A DNA stretch of 64,000 bases from Chromobotia macracanthus (lineage: Eukaryota > Chordata > Actinopteri > Cypriniformes > Botiidae). Under the pieces are notes generated by a model. It did not search any database, had not been told where the DNA came from, and saw nothing but the letters and a program-made list of their open reading frames with translations. Shown here in pieces: positions 24,131-34,974 of this stretch. Made by a program: the position numbers and the translations under genes. Position 1 is the first letter of the stretch; every line of letters starts with the position of its first letter. Location: contig JAZGTH010000008.1 in NCBI GenBank assembly GCA_036877525.1, positions 9,284,501 through 9,348,500 of the forward strand, in the 5' to 3' direction.

Positions 24131-25914
24131 GAACTCCAATAATCAAGATTAGAAAAGTAACAGCATACCTCACCTAAACCAGCTGAAGGCTTACAGAATC
24201 ATTCAGGTAAGTACATACAACAGTACAAGTTTTTATTTTTAAGTCTGAGCAGCAATATAATATAATATAACATTGTCATGGATTGCATTAGCAAACCTCA
24301 GTAATTAACGCACTAACTGTCAATATATAATATTTACTGTCAATATACACTATAGAGAAATGAACAAAAAAAACATGAGACTAAATCCACAGCACTAGCA
24401 TTCATTACATAAGTTCTGAAATTGCCATCAAACACTCTTGTAACATTATTCTGCTGTAGCAGCGGATCAGGACGGCTGCCAAGGGAAAACAAATCGCAGA
24501 GTAAGACGACAATGTTTGCTATTTATTTGATTGAGTCATCCATCTGAGATCAAGAGCAAAGCGTTCATCTCTCTCACCGCAGACGTGATGATCCTGCCCA
24601 GTAATCTGAACAAGCACTAAACATCCTGAAGGAAACAGAACCTACAGGTTAACCGAGAAAATCCTGTCTGGTAGTTTGAGGGTCACGGCCTGACCCTACG
24701 AGCAGAGCTCTGTTGGAACCGAAGAGCTTTCATCATCCACCTTTGAGGACCAGTGTGGAAAACATTAACTGGTTATTGGTCTCACTTTCTGCTGTTTGAG
24801 ACAGCAGTCACAGGGATTTATAACTCAAAGTGCTGAAATTTCCGCTTTCACACAACCGTCTGATTTAGGCTGCTAAAAACATCCTTCATCCATGGTTAAT
24901 GTACTGTAAAGACACCATCAAAATCAGACTTTTGAGGCTATCTATATGCTAGCATACCCATAAATGGCAACAAAATGCACGTTTAACAGATATACATGAT
25001 TAAAATTGACAGTTTTCACTGCTGGGAAAAACACAGATGATTTATTGATGTATTGAACTACACAAACTTTTGTCCAATCAAATGCTCTATATAATGACAA
25101 TGTCCCGCCCCAATACCCACTGCAACTGAGGAGCAAGAGAAAAATCATGATTTGGGGCTGCTTCGTTTCAATAAATGCTCTTTTTTTTAGACTGAGGAGA
25201 AAGTTCGGAGTTTTTAAAGTTACAGTATGTTTTCGCAGTACATCAAGCTCTTTCATCTCCGAAGATCAAGGAAAATTTCATTCCTCATGATATGACCTTT
25301 TTAAATATTCTACCTGAACTACTGTAGTCTGTCCTGATATTAAAAGCTGCACTCAGTTGCTAAATTTTCAATATTTTTGGTCTCATGTTTGATGGATGAC
25401 ATGCGTACAGTTCCGTGCTGTGCCCATACAAATTCCAGTGATGCTGTGCTGGACTGAAGATTCAAATATGTGAAGATTCACTCATTGTACCTCAACAAAG
25501 ATTAAGTCCTCAGAATTAAATCCATTAAATTCAATGAGGCAGAGCAGAAGGTCTGAGAAGATAACACTGATCATGAGTTTACACAAAGACAGGTGGATCT
25601 TCTTTCATGTATGCAATCAATTATTTGCCAGTGTCAGCAATCACTGACTGGTGCTGGTGAAGAATGCAACCATACGTCATATAAATAAAATAAAAATAAC
25701 TTATGCACAGTAGCCACAAAGCAAGAATACTGGCAGCATTATTTCAACTTTACATCTATAAACCGATTACAATGAGTATGACTAATTAGTATTACTAATA
25801 TGCATCCTACACAACCATAAAATTTACAGTAATACCATATATTTTGTATATTATATGTGTTATATATATATTCATATATATAATTTATAATTTCTGTTTT
25901 CTGTGTTTTTCTTT
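24131..25914. other. Non-coding stretch
   Basis: No gene recognised. The minus-strand frame at 24942-25256 (104 codons) has no domain and no splice context. Confidence 0.4.
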
Positions 25915-25972
25915 TCATTATATGTAAAGCTGCTTTGACAATGCAAAAAAAGCACTATATATAAATTTAAGA
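25915..25972 (+). mobile_element. LINE/SINE 3'-tail fragment
   Basis: GTAAAGCTGCTTTGACAATG followed by AAAAAAGCACTATATATAAATTTAA matches the recalled tail pattern 'TGTAAAGCTGCTTTGAAACAAT...GCGCTATACAAATAAA' common in fish retroposons. The rest of the element is not recognisable. Confidence 0.55.
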
Positions 25973-27036
25973 TATCAAACAAAGAAAACTGACTAATAAC
26001 TTAACTAATGTAGTAAACATCTAGTGTTAAGACAGTGTAAATCTCCAGTTTAAAGCCATCGAAGACCATTGAAAATGTCAATGAGCAGCTAACGTTTTGA
26101 GACTTGATGCATCATTAACAACGTCAAAATACTGCACACAAAATGTGTTTAATTGATATGATTAATTATCTAAAGCTTCTGCATGTATCTGCTGGCATCA
26201 GAGAGATCTCATGTGTTATACTGTGACATAACAGCCAATCTGATCAAATTGACTAATTATTGAACGCCGGTGTCATGATGCTTCAATGTCACAAACTGGA
26301 TGACATAAAACCCACTTAACCGTGGTAAAATCACTGTAACACACAGACTCTCCCAGCTTGTTGCATTAACCAGTCCTCACGTCAGAACCAATATATTTCC
26401 TTTTTTTATTTTTACATTAATATATTTGAATTAAATGTCATTTCAGCTCCTTCTTTGACTGGGTCTGGTTGAACAAAAAAACTTGAAAGAACAATCAAGA
26501 ACCAACCGCACTTATTTATGAAATCTGGCACACCTGTAGTGACGGATCACGCACACAACTGTGTTAGTAGCATGTATCCCATCAGCCCACTGAGTGACAG
26601 ATTAATGCTGTATTTCTGCTCTTCTGACCTCCACGCTGGAGTCTGGCTTTTGCTCGCAGGCTAATGTAAACGCCTCCCTCCACGAAGACACAACGTCAGC
26701 ACCCATTACTGTCACTGACACGATCGCCACCCGGCTCACTCTAAAAACACATTTACAGCCGAATCAGAGCAGGAAACCGCAGGGTGGTGATGTGTTAGTT
26801 TCAGCCATGCTTTTCTGGAGAGCACGATCTATAATTGTCAAACCAAGCAAAAAGAGAACAAAACCAAATCCGACTAAATCAAATCTCAAAAGCTAGCAAT
26901 AATGCATATTTGCACCAGCGGGAAAACCAAAGTAAAAATCAAAGCAAATCAGATTTTTATCGGGCCCTAAACAAAACGTATCATCTGGCAGAATCTCTCT
27001 TCTACGTACAAAGCAGAGGCCAACACATCACAAATA
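25973..27036. other. Non-coding stretch
   Basis: No gene recognised. 26630-26800 is CpG-richer than the surroundings but lacks promoter elements. Confidence 0.4.
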
Positions 27037-27371
27037 CCCAGCTAACACGGAATATTCTCAGAACATTGGCTAACATTCTCTAAAAGTTCTCTCAAAGTTA
27101 TCAAAAACGTTCTCTCAAGAACATTGGTAGAATATTTTGTTATATATCATATATATCAAAAACATTATTCTTAAGTTGTTAGTGGAATGTTTTAAAAATG
27201 TTACAGAATTTGAATAGTGTGCATATGACCAAGCAATAACAATAATACAACATCTAAAAAATGGGCGGTTTAAATGCTCCTAGAACTTTCAAAACAGCTT
27301 TCACAATAATAATTTTTAATATTTTCGTCATTTAATGAAAACGATTTTACAACCTAAAATTGTTAGTTGGG
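27037..27371 (+). mobile_element. AACGTT-family short DNA element, copy b (clearest ends)
   Basis: The ends are CCCAGCTAAC (27037) and GTTAGTTGGG (to 27371), inverted with one mismatch and flanked by TA on both sides (27035-27036, 27372-27373). Inside are TTCTCAGAACATTGGCTAAC, GTTCTCTCAAAGTTATCAAA, ATATATCATATATATCAAAA and TTGTTAGTGGAATGTTTTAA. These blocks recur in order in copies f and g. It has no coding capacity, so it is non-autonomous. Confidence 0.87.
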
Positions 27372-30089
27372 TACAGGTTTAGTGATCACGGTCGTGATGT
27401 AGATAAAGGCAGACAAATATGGCTTCCAAGGGAATAAAGAGTCTGTGTTTACTGTGACAATGGAGAGACTGGAATGAAGACGCTGTTTCCTTTCCTCCCA
27501 TATAATTTATAATACAAAAGTGAAACACTTTCACTCCTGAAACTTTCAAACCTCATTTCAGTTTCCAAAAATGTGTGAAAAAGATTAGACGCAGGTGCTG
27601 CTGGGGGAGGGAACATACGCATCTGTTAGCAAAACTCCAAATCCTCAAATACCAACTGCAGCTTTGATCACCATATTCACAGAGAGTGGTCTGTGTATGT
27701 CTGTAATCAGGGTCCAAAATTAACACTCAGCCAGAGCAAAATAGGAGAAAAGATTGGCTTCAAAAAGGCTTGTTTTGCAAATAAAGGTTTTTGTGACAGG
27801 TGCACTTACATGGAGATTGAGAATAGCTCGGCACTGTTGCAAAAAACAACTAATTAACTCCATTGTCATGGGGATGAAACATTTTGTAACAAAAATGAAT
27901 GAAAAATACTCATTTATAACAGGTAAGAAATATGTATGGCCTTAATATATATATCATAATGTTTTTAATACCATGACTGGCGCCATATACATTTTTTCCC
28001 ATTTTCCTTATACTGTTTTTATTATGTCACTATTCAATTCAATTTACACTTCAATTTATTTTTACTTTTGTTTATTTACCCTGTAGGACGCACTGTTGAA
28101 AGCACAGGTAAAAATAATGTGGACGATATTAGACAATTATGTATTGTATGTATGAAATTGAATCGGAGAGAGAAGGAAATAGAAAAGGTGCGATTAGTCA
28201 CGGCTTGCTCTGAGGAAGTAACGCGTGACCAGGGTGACCTTGAAGGAGCATCACATGACTTGAAAGGCTGTCCTAACCCCCTCCCTCCCTCCCTCCCCTC
28301 GGGTCGAGCCTCAGCGGGCAGCACTGGAAGATGTGCAGGGGGGGAGAGCTCAGAGCAGATGGAAACATGGGTCATCATGGGCCTTATGCAACCCCCCCAG
28401 CTGACAACAGGCAGTGTGAACTGCCTTCTTCTCCCTTCATAACTCATACACATGACAAAGAGCTACACACTGAAAAAGAACCAATTAGCACTAATAAAGC
28501 AAATATCACAAATATTAATAGTTCACAAATATTAAAGGATGTAATCAAAAATGTTGTTGATACAGGGAAAGAACCAATGAAGCTAACATTAAACAACGTA
28601 TTACAGGCTTTGAAACAAAATGTAAACAGTTAAACGATTATGCAACATTCATAAAACTAAAACAAATTGTAATTACTAATTGTAAAACATTTAGAACACA
28701 AAACAATGTACTGACATTTACTATATATGCATAGTAATATATATATATATATATCAACCTCTCACATGAAATCTACTTTTATTATATAACTGACATTTGA
28801 CTGAATGGCTGCTAGTGTGTGTTTATTATGTTCGCTTGTTTACCCAGCAGCTAGTTAAAATATTATCTAACAAATAAAGTAATTTTATTTAGTTTTAAAA
28901 TGGGGGCTTGAAACCAACATACAAACCCACTTCTAGTATTAATCCACATCTGGGTAATTAGACTTATAGACTCAAGACATATATTTACTGAGATGCATCC
29001 CTGACTCCCCTCAAGTCTCTTTTACTTAATGTTGGATGTTGATTTTAAGAGAGAGGGAACGTTTATTCATTCGGACAAACAGCAGCGCTCCCAATACGGT
29101 CTGAAAGTGCTGCCTTATACCGTTTCTAAAAAAAGACTCCTGTGACATCATCAGAGCTACGTAAACACTGTCTACTTTGTTTTCGGTCTGCGTGCGTGAG
29201 ATATCTTGTTGTACAGAGCCAACCTGATCCCTCTGCCCTCGGCTTAAAGAGATACAGCCTGCGGCAAACTCGCAGGCTGGGCTGCATGCAACTGCTTCTA
29301 CAGTCTACGTAAGAATTAAACACGTGAACCAAGACATTTTTCTCCTTGTATGAACAACAACAATTTTTAAATAAAAAAATAAAGCACCAAGCTACCACAG
29401 CAGACAAGCTGTCACATATGATGGTTTTATAAGGTCGTATGCCAAAGACATGGGCGGAATAACAAGACATGCATGTCTAAAGCTGTCGAAAATGCTCCTT
29501 TTTGTTTATCTGACATCATGCTCATGTGATTGTTCGGTATAGAATGCAGTGCCTGAGGTTTAGTAGATCTCTTGTTCTTAAACAATTACAAACCTCCATA
29601 TTCTCCTTATCTAAAATTACTTCCAGCACAACCACACACACACACGATTCAGACATCTACTCACAAGTGGTAGCGATGGCAGGCCATGAAGAAGCTGTGT
29701 TGTGCGGCAATCTCTTGAGCACATAAAACTAAGCTTTGGTCTCACACGCACACCTCTCTCCTCTCAAACACTCGCAGGCGTGCTCGACTCATTCAAGCTT
29801 AGCCTCGGCGGGGCGGCACGCAGCTCAGAGTGTGTGATGTAATGTGCATCTCTCAAACACAAATATGTCGTATGAAACCCAAGGGCACTTGAAGTCTCCC
29901 TTGAGATGAAAAGTTTTGAAAAAAAACTTTGCGATTTGCTTAAAATTTGACTTCAATCTGATTAAATTTTCCTATTTGCAATGAATCATGCTTTAGGCAA
30001 CGAGGTACTTTTATATCCATCCTGCCCTTGATTGGTTTTTGTTTATGTGCCTGATCATGCCAAACTCGACTGTAGTATAGTCCAGGGAG
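27372..30089. other. Non-coding stretch with minor simple repeats
   Basis: It contains a CCCT tract (28277-28300) and an AT tract (28736-28755). The overlapping 124/125-codon frames on both strands at 28068-28453 follow that C-rich tract and show no domain. Confidence 0.4.
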
Positions 30090-30112
30090 CCAGAGACCCA
30101 GTTGGCATGGTG

Positions 30113-30126
30113 GTTGCTATGGTAAC
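30113..30126 (+). promoter_or_regulatory. RFX X-box, near-perfect palindrome
   Basis: GTTGCTATGGTAAC differs from the ideal palindrome GTTGCCATGGCAAC at two positions, and is preceded by GGTG. Confidence 0.55.
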
Positions 30127-30148
30127 AGATTCTGTTTGTGAGAATGGA

Positions 30149-30156
30149 CCAATCAG
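30149..30156 (+). promoter_or_regulatory. CCAAT (NF-Y) box
   Basis: CCAATCAG is the full NF-Y core. It starts 22 bases after the X-box ends and is followed by a CpG-rich CACGAGCGCCGAGC. Confidence 0.5.
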
Positions 30157-30489
30157 CACGAGCGCCGAGCATCCCTCATGATACAAACGGATCCATTAAG
30201 AACTAACAGATGATTCAGGCAAGTGGAAGACTTAATTACGGCTGGGAGAGAAGACAGACGCCTCTTGATTCAGAAAAGGAGGTTCATTAAAAGCACGAAT
30301 GGTGTTACAGTGGCACCGGCAACATTTGTTAATAAATACAGGTAATAATACTTTTAATTAAAAACAAACCAATGAAACACTGAAGGTTTTTAACAAATTA
30401 GCACAAATATATAGCAGTTCAAAGGCAAACATTTTTCATGGTAAAAACTAAGGTGAATCTTTGTTTCACGTAAAATTTTACTGTGACGA

Positions 30490-30774
30490 TTAAAGCCGCA
30501 ATCGGTAACTTTTATGGGTTAAAAATGAGCAAAAATCAGTTACTGAGCAAGTACATGACAGGCGAGTGTTTAAAATGATCTCCCAAAATTTCCACATGCA
30601 AGTTTATAATAATGATTTATAACCTAAGCTGTTGAGTCTGATTTCCCAGGAAACGCCAGTTTAGCTTCATTTGACTTCAACATACGTAATGAAAAGTATG
30701 TGAAGTAACCTGCAATTTTATGTTTCAAACAGAGATGGTTGTAAAGAGACGCAAGTTACAGATTGCAGCTTTAA
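30490..30774. mobile_element. TTAAAGC-ended MITE, long copy
   Basis: The left end TTAAAGCCGCAATCGGTAAC and the reverse complement of the right end (TTAAAGCTGCAATCTGTAAC) match at 17 of 20 bases. The interior includes TTTTATGGGTTAAAAATGAG and CAAACAGAGATGGTTGTAAA, shared with the short copy at 47503. No coding frame. Confidence 0.86.
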
Positions 30775-31759
30775 AACAATCACTTGACTTGTTGCATAAT
30801 CTTCATGTATTGTGGGGATGTCTTAGACAGGCTGTCCCACATGAACCTTCCTGCATGTATCTGTCACCTGATAACAACAAAGCCGTGAAACACGCATACA
30901 GTCGGTTATCATAACAATACCTGTCAGACAGAACACATCTCCAACACACACCCTAATACCTTCACAAGCTGACATAGCATTGAACACCGCGAGGAGCTTT
31001 GGAAACATCTCCACCTCTGATAAAACAAGGTCGGGGCCTTTGTTATGCTGATGTAAGCTCCCGCAGGAGCATTGCATTGTGGGATCAGATATTTTTCAGC
31101 ACAAAGAAAAAGCGCGGTAATGAGTCTGCGCATCCCTCCGCAAACATCCTCATTACCAGGATTGGGTGACATTAAGGCAGAACCTTGGGGGCTGCTATGG
31201 ATGCATGCATGGAGATGATGGACAGGAGGTGGGAAGGTATCCATCCATCAGAGATTACCCACTTTGATGCAGCTGGCAGACAGATGTTGACATACTGAGA
31301 CATCAAAAGGATACAAGCAAATGTAATCTCAAAAACACTCCCACACACTTACAGGAAATGTTCATTCACAAACAACTAAAACAAATTACAGATGCATTAG
31401 AACATCCATGTTACTCCATTGCAACATTTAGGTCAATACATTTTAGCATGTGACTGACATGAGTGCATGCATGCAGGCAGCACGAGATGCTTAAAGGGCA
31501 AGCAATGGCAGTCTGTCCGCAACCCAGACTATTCACCACACACCGTTGATAATTAAAGCAGTAACCTGATAACCAATTCAGACCAAGTTACCAATAAGTT
31601 ACCACATAAATGCTACAAATAGAATTTAAATACAGCCTGAAAAGCCCACAACATTCTACTTACTTACCAATTTTCTCTTTACTCTGCCCCTAGTAGTAGA
31701 TTGTAGTAGATGTAGTAGATTTCAGGTTATATCCAAGTCAGCAATACAGTCACTATCTG
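30775..31759. other. Non-coding stretch
   Basis: No gene recognised. The 18-mer GAGCATTGCATTGTGGGA near 31067 recurs near 52256 and is a recalled cyprinid repeat word, but the sequences around the two sites do not align. Confidence 0.4.
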
Positions 31760-31761
31760 AC

Positions 31762-31806
<45 letters not shown>
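31760..31806. repeat. (CA)n microsatellite
   Basis: About 22 CA units with one CG interruption near the start. It forms the left border of the dispersed repeat that follows. Confidence 0.97.
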
Positions 31807-31807
<1 letters not shown>

Positions 31808-32052
31808 TGGGTTTTTATGTGTTATGGTTGATGTAATGGTTTTATTACTGTACAAACTGTATATTCTATCCCCCAAAACCTAACCATCACAGAAAACTTC
31901 TGCTATTTTAGATTTACAAAAAAAGATAATTCTGTATGATTTATAAGCTTGTTTTCTTTTGAAAACCTCAAAATGCTCCCACAAGCTCAAAATGCACTGG
32001 TACTACTAAACTTGAGGGGACATTTGGTCAGTACACATACAAACACACACAC
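31807..32052 (+). repeat. CA-bounded dispersed repeat, copy 2 (full length)
   Basis: After (CA)n come ATGGTTTTATTACTGTACAA, ACTGTATATTCTATCCCCCA, AACCTAACCATCACAGAAAA, TATGATTTATAAGCTTGTTT and GAGGGGACATTTGGTCAGTA, then a second CA tract (ACAAACACACACACATAT). This order is the one I recall for a very abundant cyprinid repeat. No frame is open through it. Confidence 0.82.
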
Positions 32053-32550
32053 ATATCCTGAGGTGAGGTAAAGAGAAAGAAAACATCACACAAGAGCTCT
32101 TTCTCTGATCCCACTTCGATCCCTGGAAATAGCACTCATGCACTCCCCTGGAGAAGATGGCTGGAAATACGCCTGCACGTATGTGTGCGCATTAACGTGC
32201 CACTTTCAAAGAGGACTGCCCCCAGTCTTATACACTCAACTGCTTGTGATCAGAAATTAGCTTTGGCTGAGAGGACCGTGCTGAGATCCTCTTTATGCGA
32301 TGTGCCGCCTGAAGTTCTGCCTCCGCTCTCTGAGGGTCTTGCCTGAGGAGCTGAGGCAGGGTAATCTCTGCTAGCCCTCAGCTGCTCACTAACAATACAG
32401 CACTGAGGGAGAAAAGATTACTTACAACTGAACATCTATTACGGAAAAATGTTTTATTGATTTGCTAAGGGGGAAAAGACCAGAGGGAGGCAAAAGCTTG
32501 ATACATTTGAGAGATTTACGGAGGAAGCAGAGGTGTCCATGTGGCACATG
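32053..32550. other. Non-coding stretch
   Basis: No gene or transposon recognised. Confidence 0.4.
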
Positions 32551-32694
32551 TGAGGCAGAAATGTTCAGGAGGCAAAACTGAGGCTGAAGTATAAAAAGAT
32601 AGATTTGAGGCAGAGGTATTCAGGAGGCAAAATGAGGCAGAAGTGTTCAAAAGGTAGATTTGAGGCAGAAGTGTTCAGGAGGCAGAAATGAGGA
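32551..32694 (+). repeat. Minisatellite of about 30-bp units
   Basis: The unit TGAGGCAGAAGTGTTCAGGA plus GGCAAAA recurs four to five times with substitutions (AAATGTTCAGG, GAGGTATTCAGG, GAAGTGTTCAAAAGG, GAAGTGTTCAGG), some separated by TAGATT. Confidence 0.88.
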
Positions 32695-34154
32695 AGGGAA
32701 GCTCATGAGACAAAACTTTAACTCTCACTTCAACTTGAAAAACATTTAATAATAACACACTATTATAAATTGTAGTTAAAATTAGTTAATGGTTTATTTT
32801 GGCTAAAATATTCACATTGTGAGAGAGACAGCTTTTCCATGATATTGGAAAATATGTACTCACGCACACATACATACATCTCGTCTCTTTCACAGGAAGA
32901 AGGCACCTAACACCTCATCATCGCATGAAGGCAAGGTAAGAGAAGGTAGTGAAACATATGGGAGATCTATTTGCATGCCTCACATGGCCCTGACTTACTT
33001 AAGAGTCACGCTCAGTCTTCGGCTGCGCTCCGCACTCAGAGGATCAGTCAGACTGTGTGTATGAATAATGGACACACATTAAATCCCAGATGTGCAGAGT
33101 GAGAGAAAGAGAGGAAGATAAAGGGAGAAAACGAGAACTGAGGGCCCTGCAGGGGACAGACAATCGAGACAGAGAGGGGGAGACCGAAATGAAATGTAAC
33201 TCGCATGATCCGGGCCTCATTTAAGAAGCGCAGAGGCTGAGGTTCAGGTAGACTATCGCGGCCTATGTCACAAATCTGTTCCAGAACCAGCGTGCTGATG
33301 AATAGTAATAGTGCGTCTGCATATGTGAATGCGCTGTTGTGACTCCAGGCTGCTTGGTTCTTCCAATACACTGTCTCCCTCCTCTGGATGCATGCCATGC
33401 ATGCTCACATCACAATGCAAACAAGAAACAACACCACGGAGATGGTCTCCTTATTAGTATTGAAATATATCACCCACTATGACATATGCACAGCAATACA
33501 ATGCAGTGCCATACTGTAACATTACTTACACTAACATTAAAAGAATTTGCTTCTAACACCATATGGTGAGATTCATAGACTTCATACTGATTACAGCATG
33601 TTTCAGTTCATGTTTTCCACAAGCACATGCCACACTGTCTGGATTCTACGAAACATTATGAAGTGTAAGCATAGGATGGAGAATGTGTGTGTGATGCATG
33701 CCCGTGCAATAGTCGCTGTCACATAATGTTGTTAGTGGCTACCAGGGCTTTGCTATGCTGGTGCTGACATATTCTGAGTTATTGCTTGTTTTTGTCAGTA
33801 TATTCTACATCCTATATGTTTTTTCATTCTTTCAATGCAAAGTATACAGCATGTTTTTTCCTGTACGTCTGATTACTTCGAAATAAAAAACATATCTTTC
33901 CTCATGCAGCCTGATTTGATGTACATTTATGTCTATGGTACAAATAGTGTGGGAGTCAGAAGTTATACATTTACGGGTTTAAACAAATCAATAAACCATA
34001 GCATTAGTTGTTATAATTGTAATACTAATGTTTGCTTCAGCAAGCAAAACTAGTTAGTCATTTACAAAATATATAATATATACTAAAGTTTGCACAGGAA
34101 ACGATAAATAAAACCTTAACTAATCTTTAGAGAACTGCCTTGTGTAATGTGTGA
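32695..34154. other. Non-coding stretch with GTTGCTA-like fragment
   Basis: 33728-33775 (GTTAGTGGCTACCAGGG, TTTGCTATGC) is a possible small fourth fragment of the GTTGCTA minisatellite. The 116-codon minus-strand frame at 33048-33398 has no recognisable domain. Confidence 0.4.
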
Positions 34155-34168
34155 CCAGTAGGGGGCAG
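34155..34168 (+). promoter_or_regulatory. CTCF-like core motif, full match
   Basis: CCAGTAGGGGGCAG matches CCASYAGRKGGCRS at all 14 positions. It lies 290 bases left of a CpG-dense patch. Confidence 0.55.
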
Positions 34169-34445
34169 TATTTTCACACTTCTATAACACCATATGCTCC
34201 TCTGAATATAGATTTCTGAGAATTGATGAGCCAACCATAAAGATGCTCAGATCATCAGTTTAGACAACATTTCACTGGAAATTATGACACCAGAGAAAAA
34301 AAACACATCGCTGGTTCACGTCTGCACCCGATCCGAAGTGCCCAGAAACAGAGTGCAGCCGGGGTGACAGGCATGAAATGAGCAGACAACAAAAACTGCA
34401 GTGTTTCGGTAAATTTCATTTGCTCTCGGTGTAGTCTGGCACTGA

Positions 34446-34592
34446 CGAAGCGCTCTCTGAAGATGTCTTCAGATGTTGTCTACAAAAGATGCACAGCGGG
34501 GAAAGTCGAAGCAGATTCTGCTCGTCAAAGTAAAGCCCGTCGGGGCGTAGCGCGTCGCTCTGCGCTTCAATCACAGCTAGACAACGACGCAA
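34446..34592. promoter_or_regulatory. CpG-dense patch, possible CpG island remnant or promoter
   Basis: I count 14 CpG dinucleotides in about 147 bases, including CGTCGGGGCGTAGCGCGTCG, in a region otherwise poor in CpG. A 62-codon plus-strand frame (34463-34651, starting MSSDVVYKRC, rich in Arg/Lys/Ala) runs through it but has no recognisable domain. No TATA box or splice partner is obvious. A MITE begins at 34674. Confidence 0.35.
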
Positions 34593-34673
34593 AGATGATT
34601 ACAACATCTCTACTCCAAGGGCACAATTGCTTCCATTATCATTACGGTTAATCACCATGTGAATCGCATACTA

Positions 34674-34974
34674 CCCGGCTAACAATTTTAGGTTGTAAGC
34701 ACGTTTCCCTAACGCTTCCATTAATAACAAAAATGTTAAAAAAAATATTCTGAAAGGTTCAGAACATCCATTTTTTTAGACACTGTATTAACATTGCTGC
34801 TTGTTATAAGAACGTTATGCACATATTTTTTAAACTCTAAAATGTTTTACTAAGAATAACGTCTTTCATAGATATGATATATAACGTTAAAAAATGTTCT
34901 TCTAATGTTACAGCACGATGCTTTTGATAACTTTTAGAGAACGTTAGCCAATGTTTAGAGAACAATCCCTGTTG
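34674..34974 (-). mobile_element. AACGTT-family short DNA element, copy c
   Basis: It starts CCCGGCTAACAATTTTAGGT (with TA before it) and ends GAGAACAATCCCTGTT. The interior has TTTCCCTAACG, TTAATAACAAAAATGTT, TATATAACGTTAAAAAATG and GTTCTTCTAATGTTACAGC. Its far end is truncated or diverged, with no clear GTTAGCTGGG. Confidence 0.82.

Larger units (their letters stand above)
30090..30310. promoter_or_regulatory. Candidate regulatory element with RFX X-box and CCAAT box
   Basis: A repeat-free block holding a near-palindromic X-box and a CCAAT box 22 bases apart, followed by ATTAAGAACTAACAG, CTTAATTACGG and TTCATTAAAAG. RFX plus NF-Y pairs are known from ciliary and MHC class II promoters. No gene start is visible here, so a distal element is more likely. 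Confidence 0.4.

Noticed and set aside
28068..28453. Overlapping open frames of 124 and 125 codons on opposite strands
   Set aside because: They follow a C-rich CCCT tract, have no recognisable domain and no supporting splice context.
32551..32694. Regular repeats considered as a CRISPR array
   Set aside because: Units are degenerate and directly tandem without unique spacers, and the DNA is of vertebrate type.
33048..33398. 116-codon minus-strand frame
   Set aside because: No recognisable family; lies in GA/CT-biased sequence that lowers stop density.
34463..34651. 62-codon basic frame in the CpG-dense patch
   Set aside because: Kept only as part of the CpG patch; CpG-rich DNA opens Arg/Ala-rich frames by chance and no homologue is recognised.
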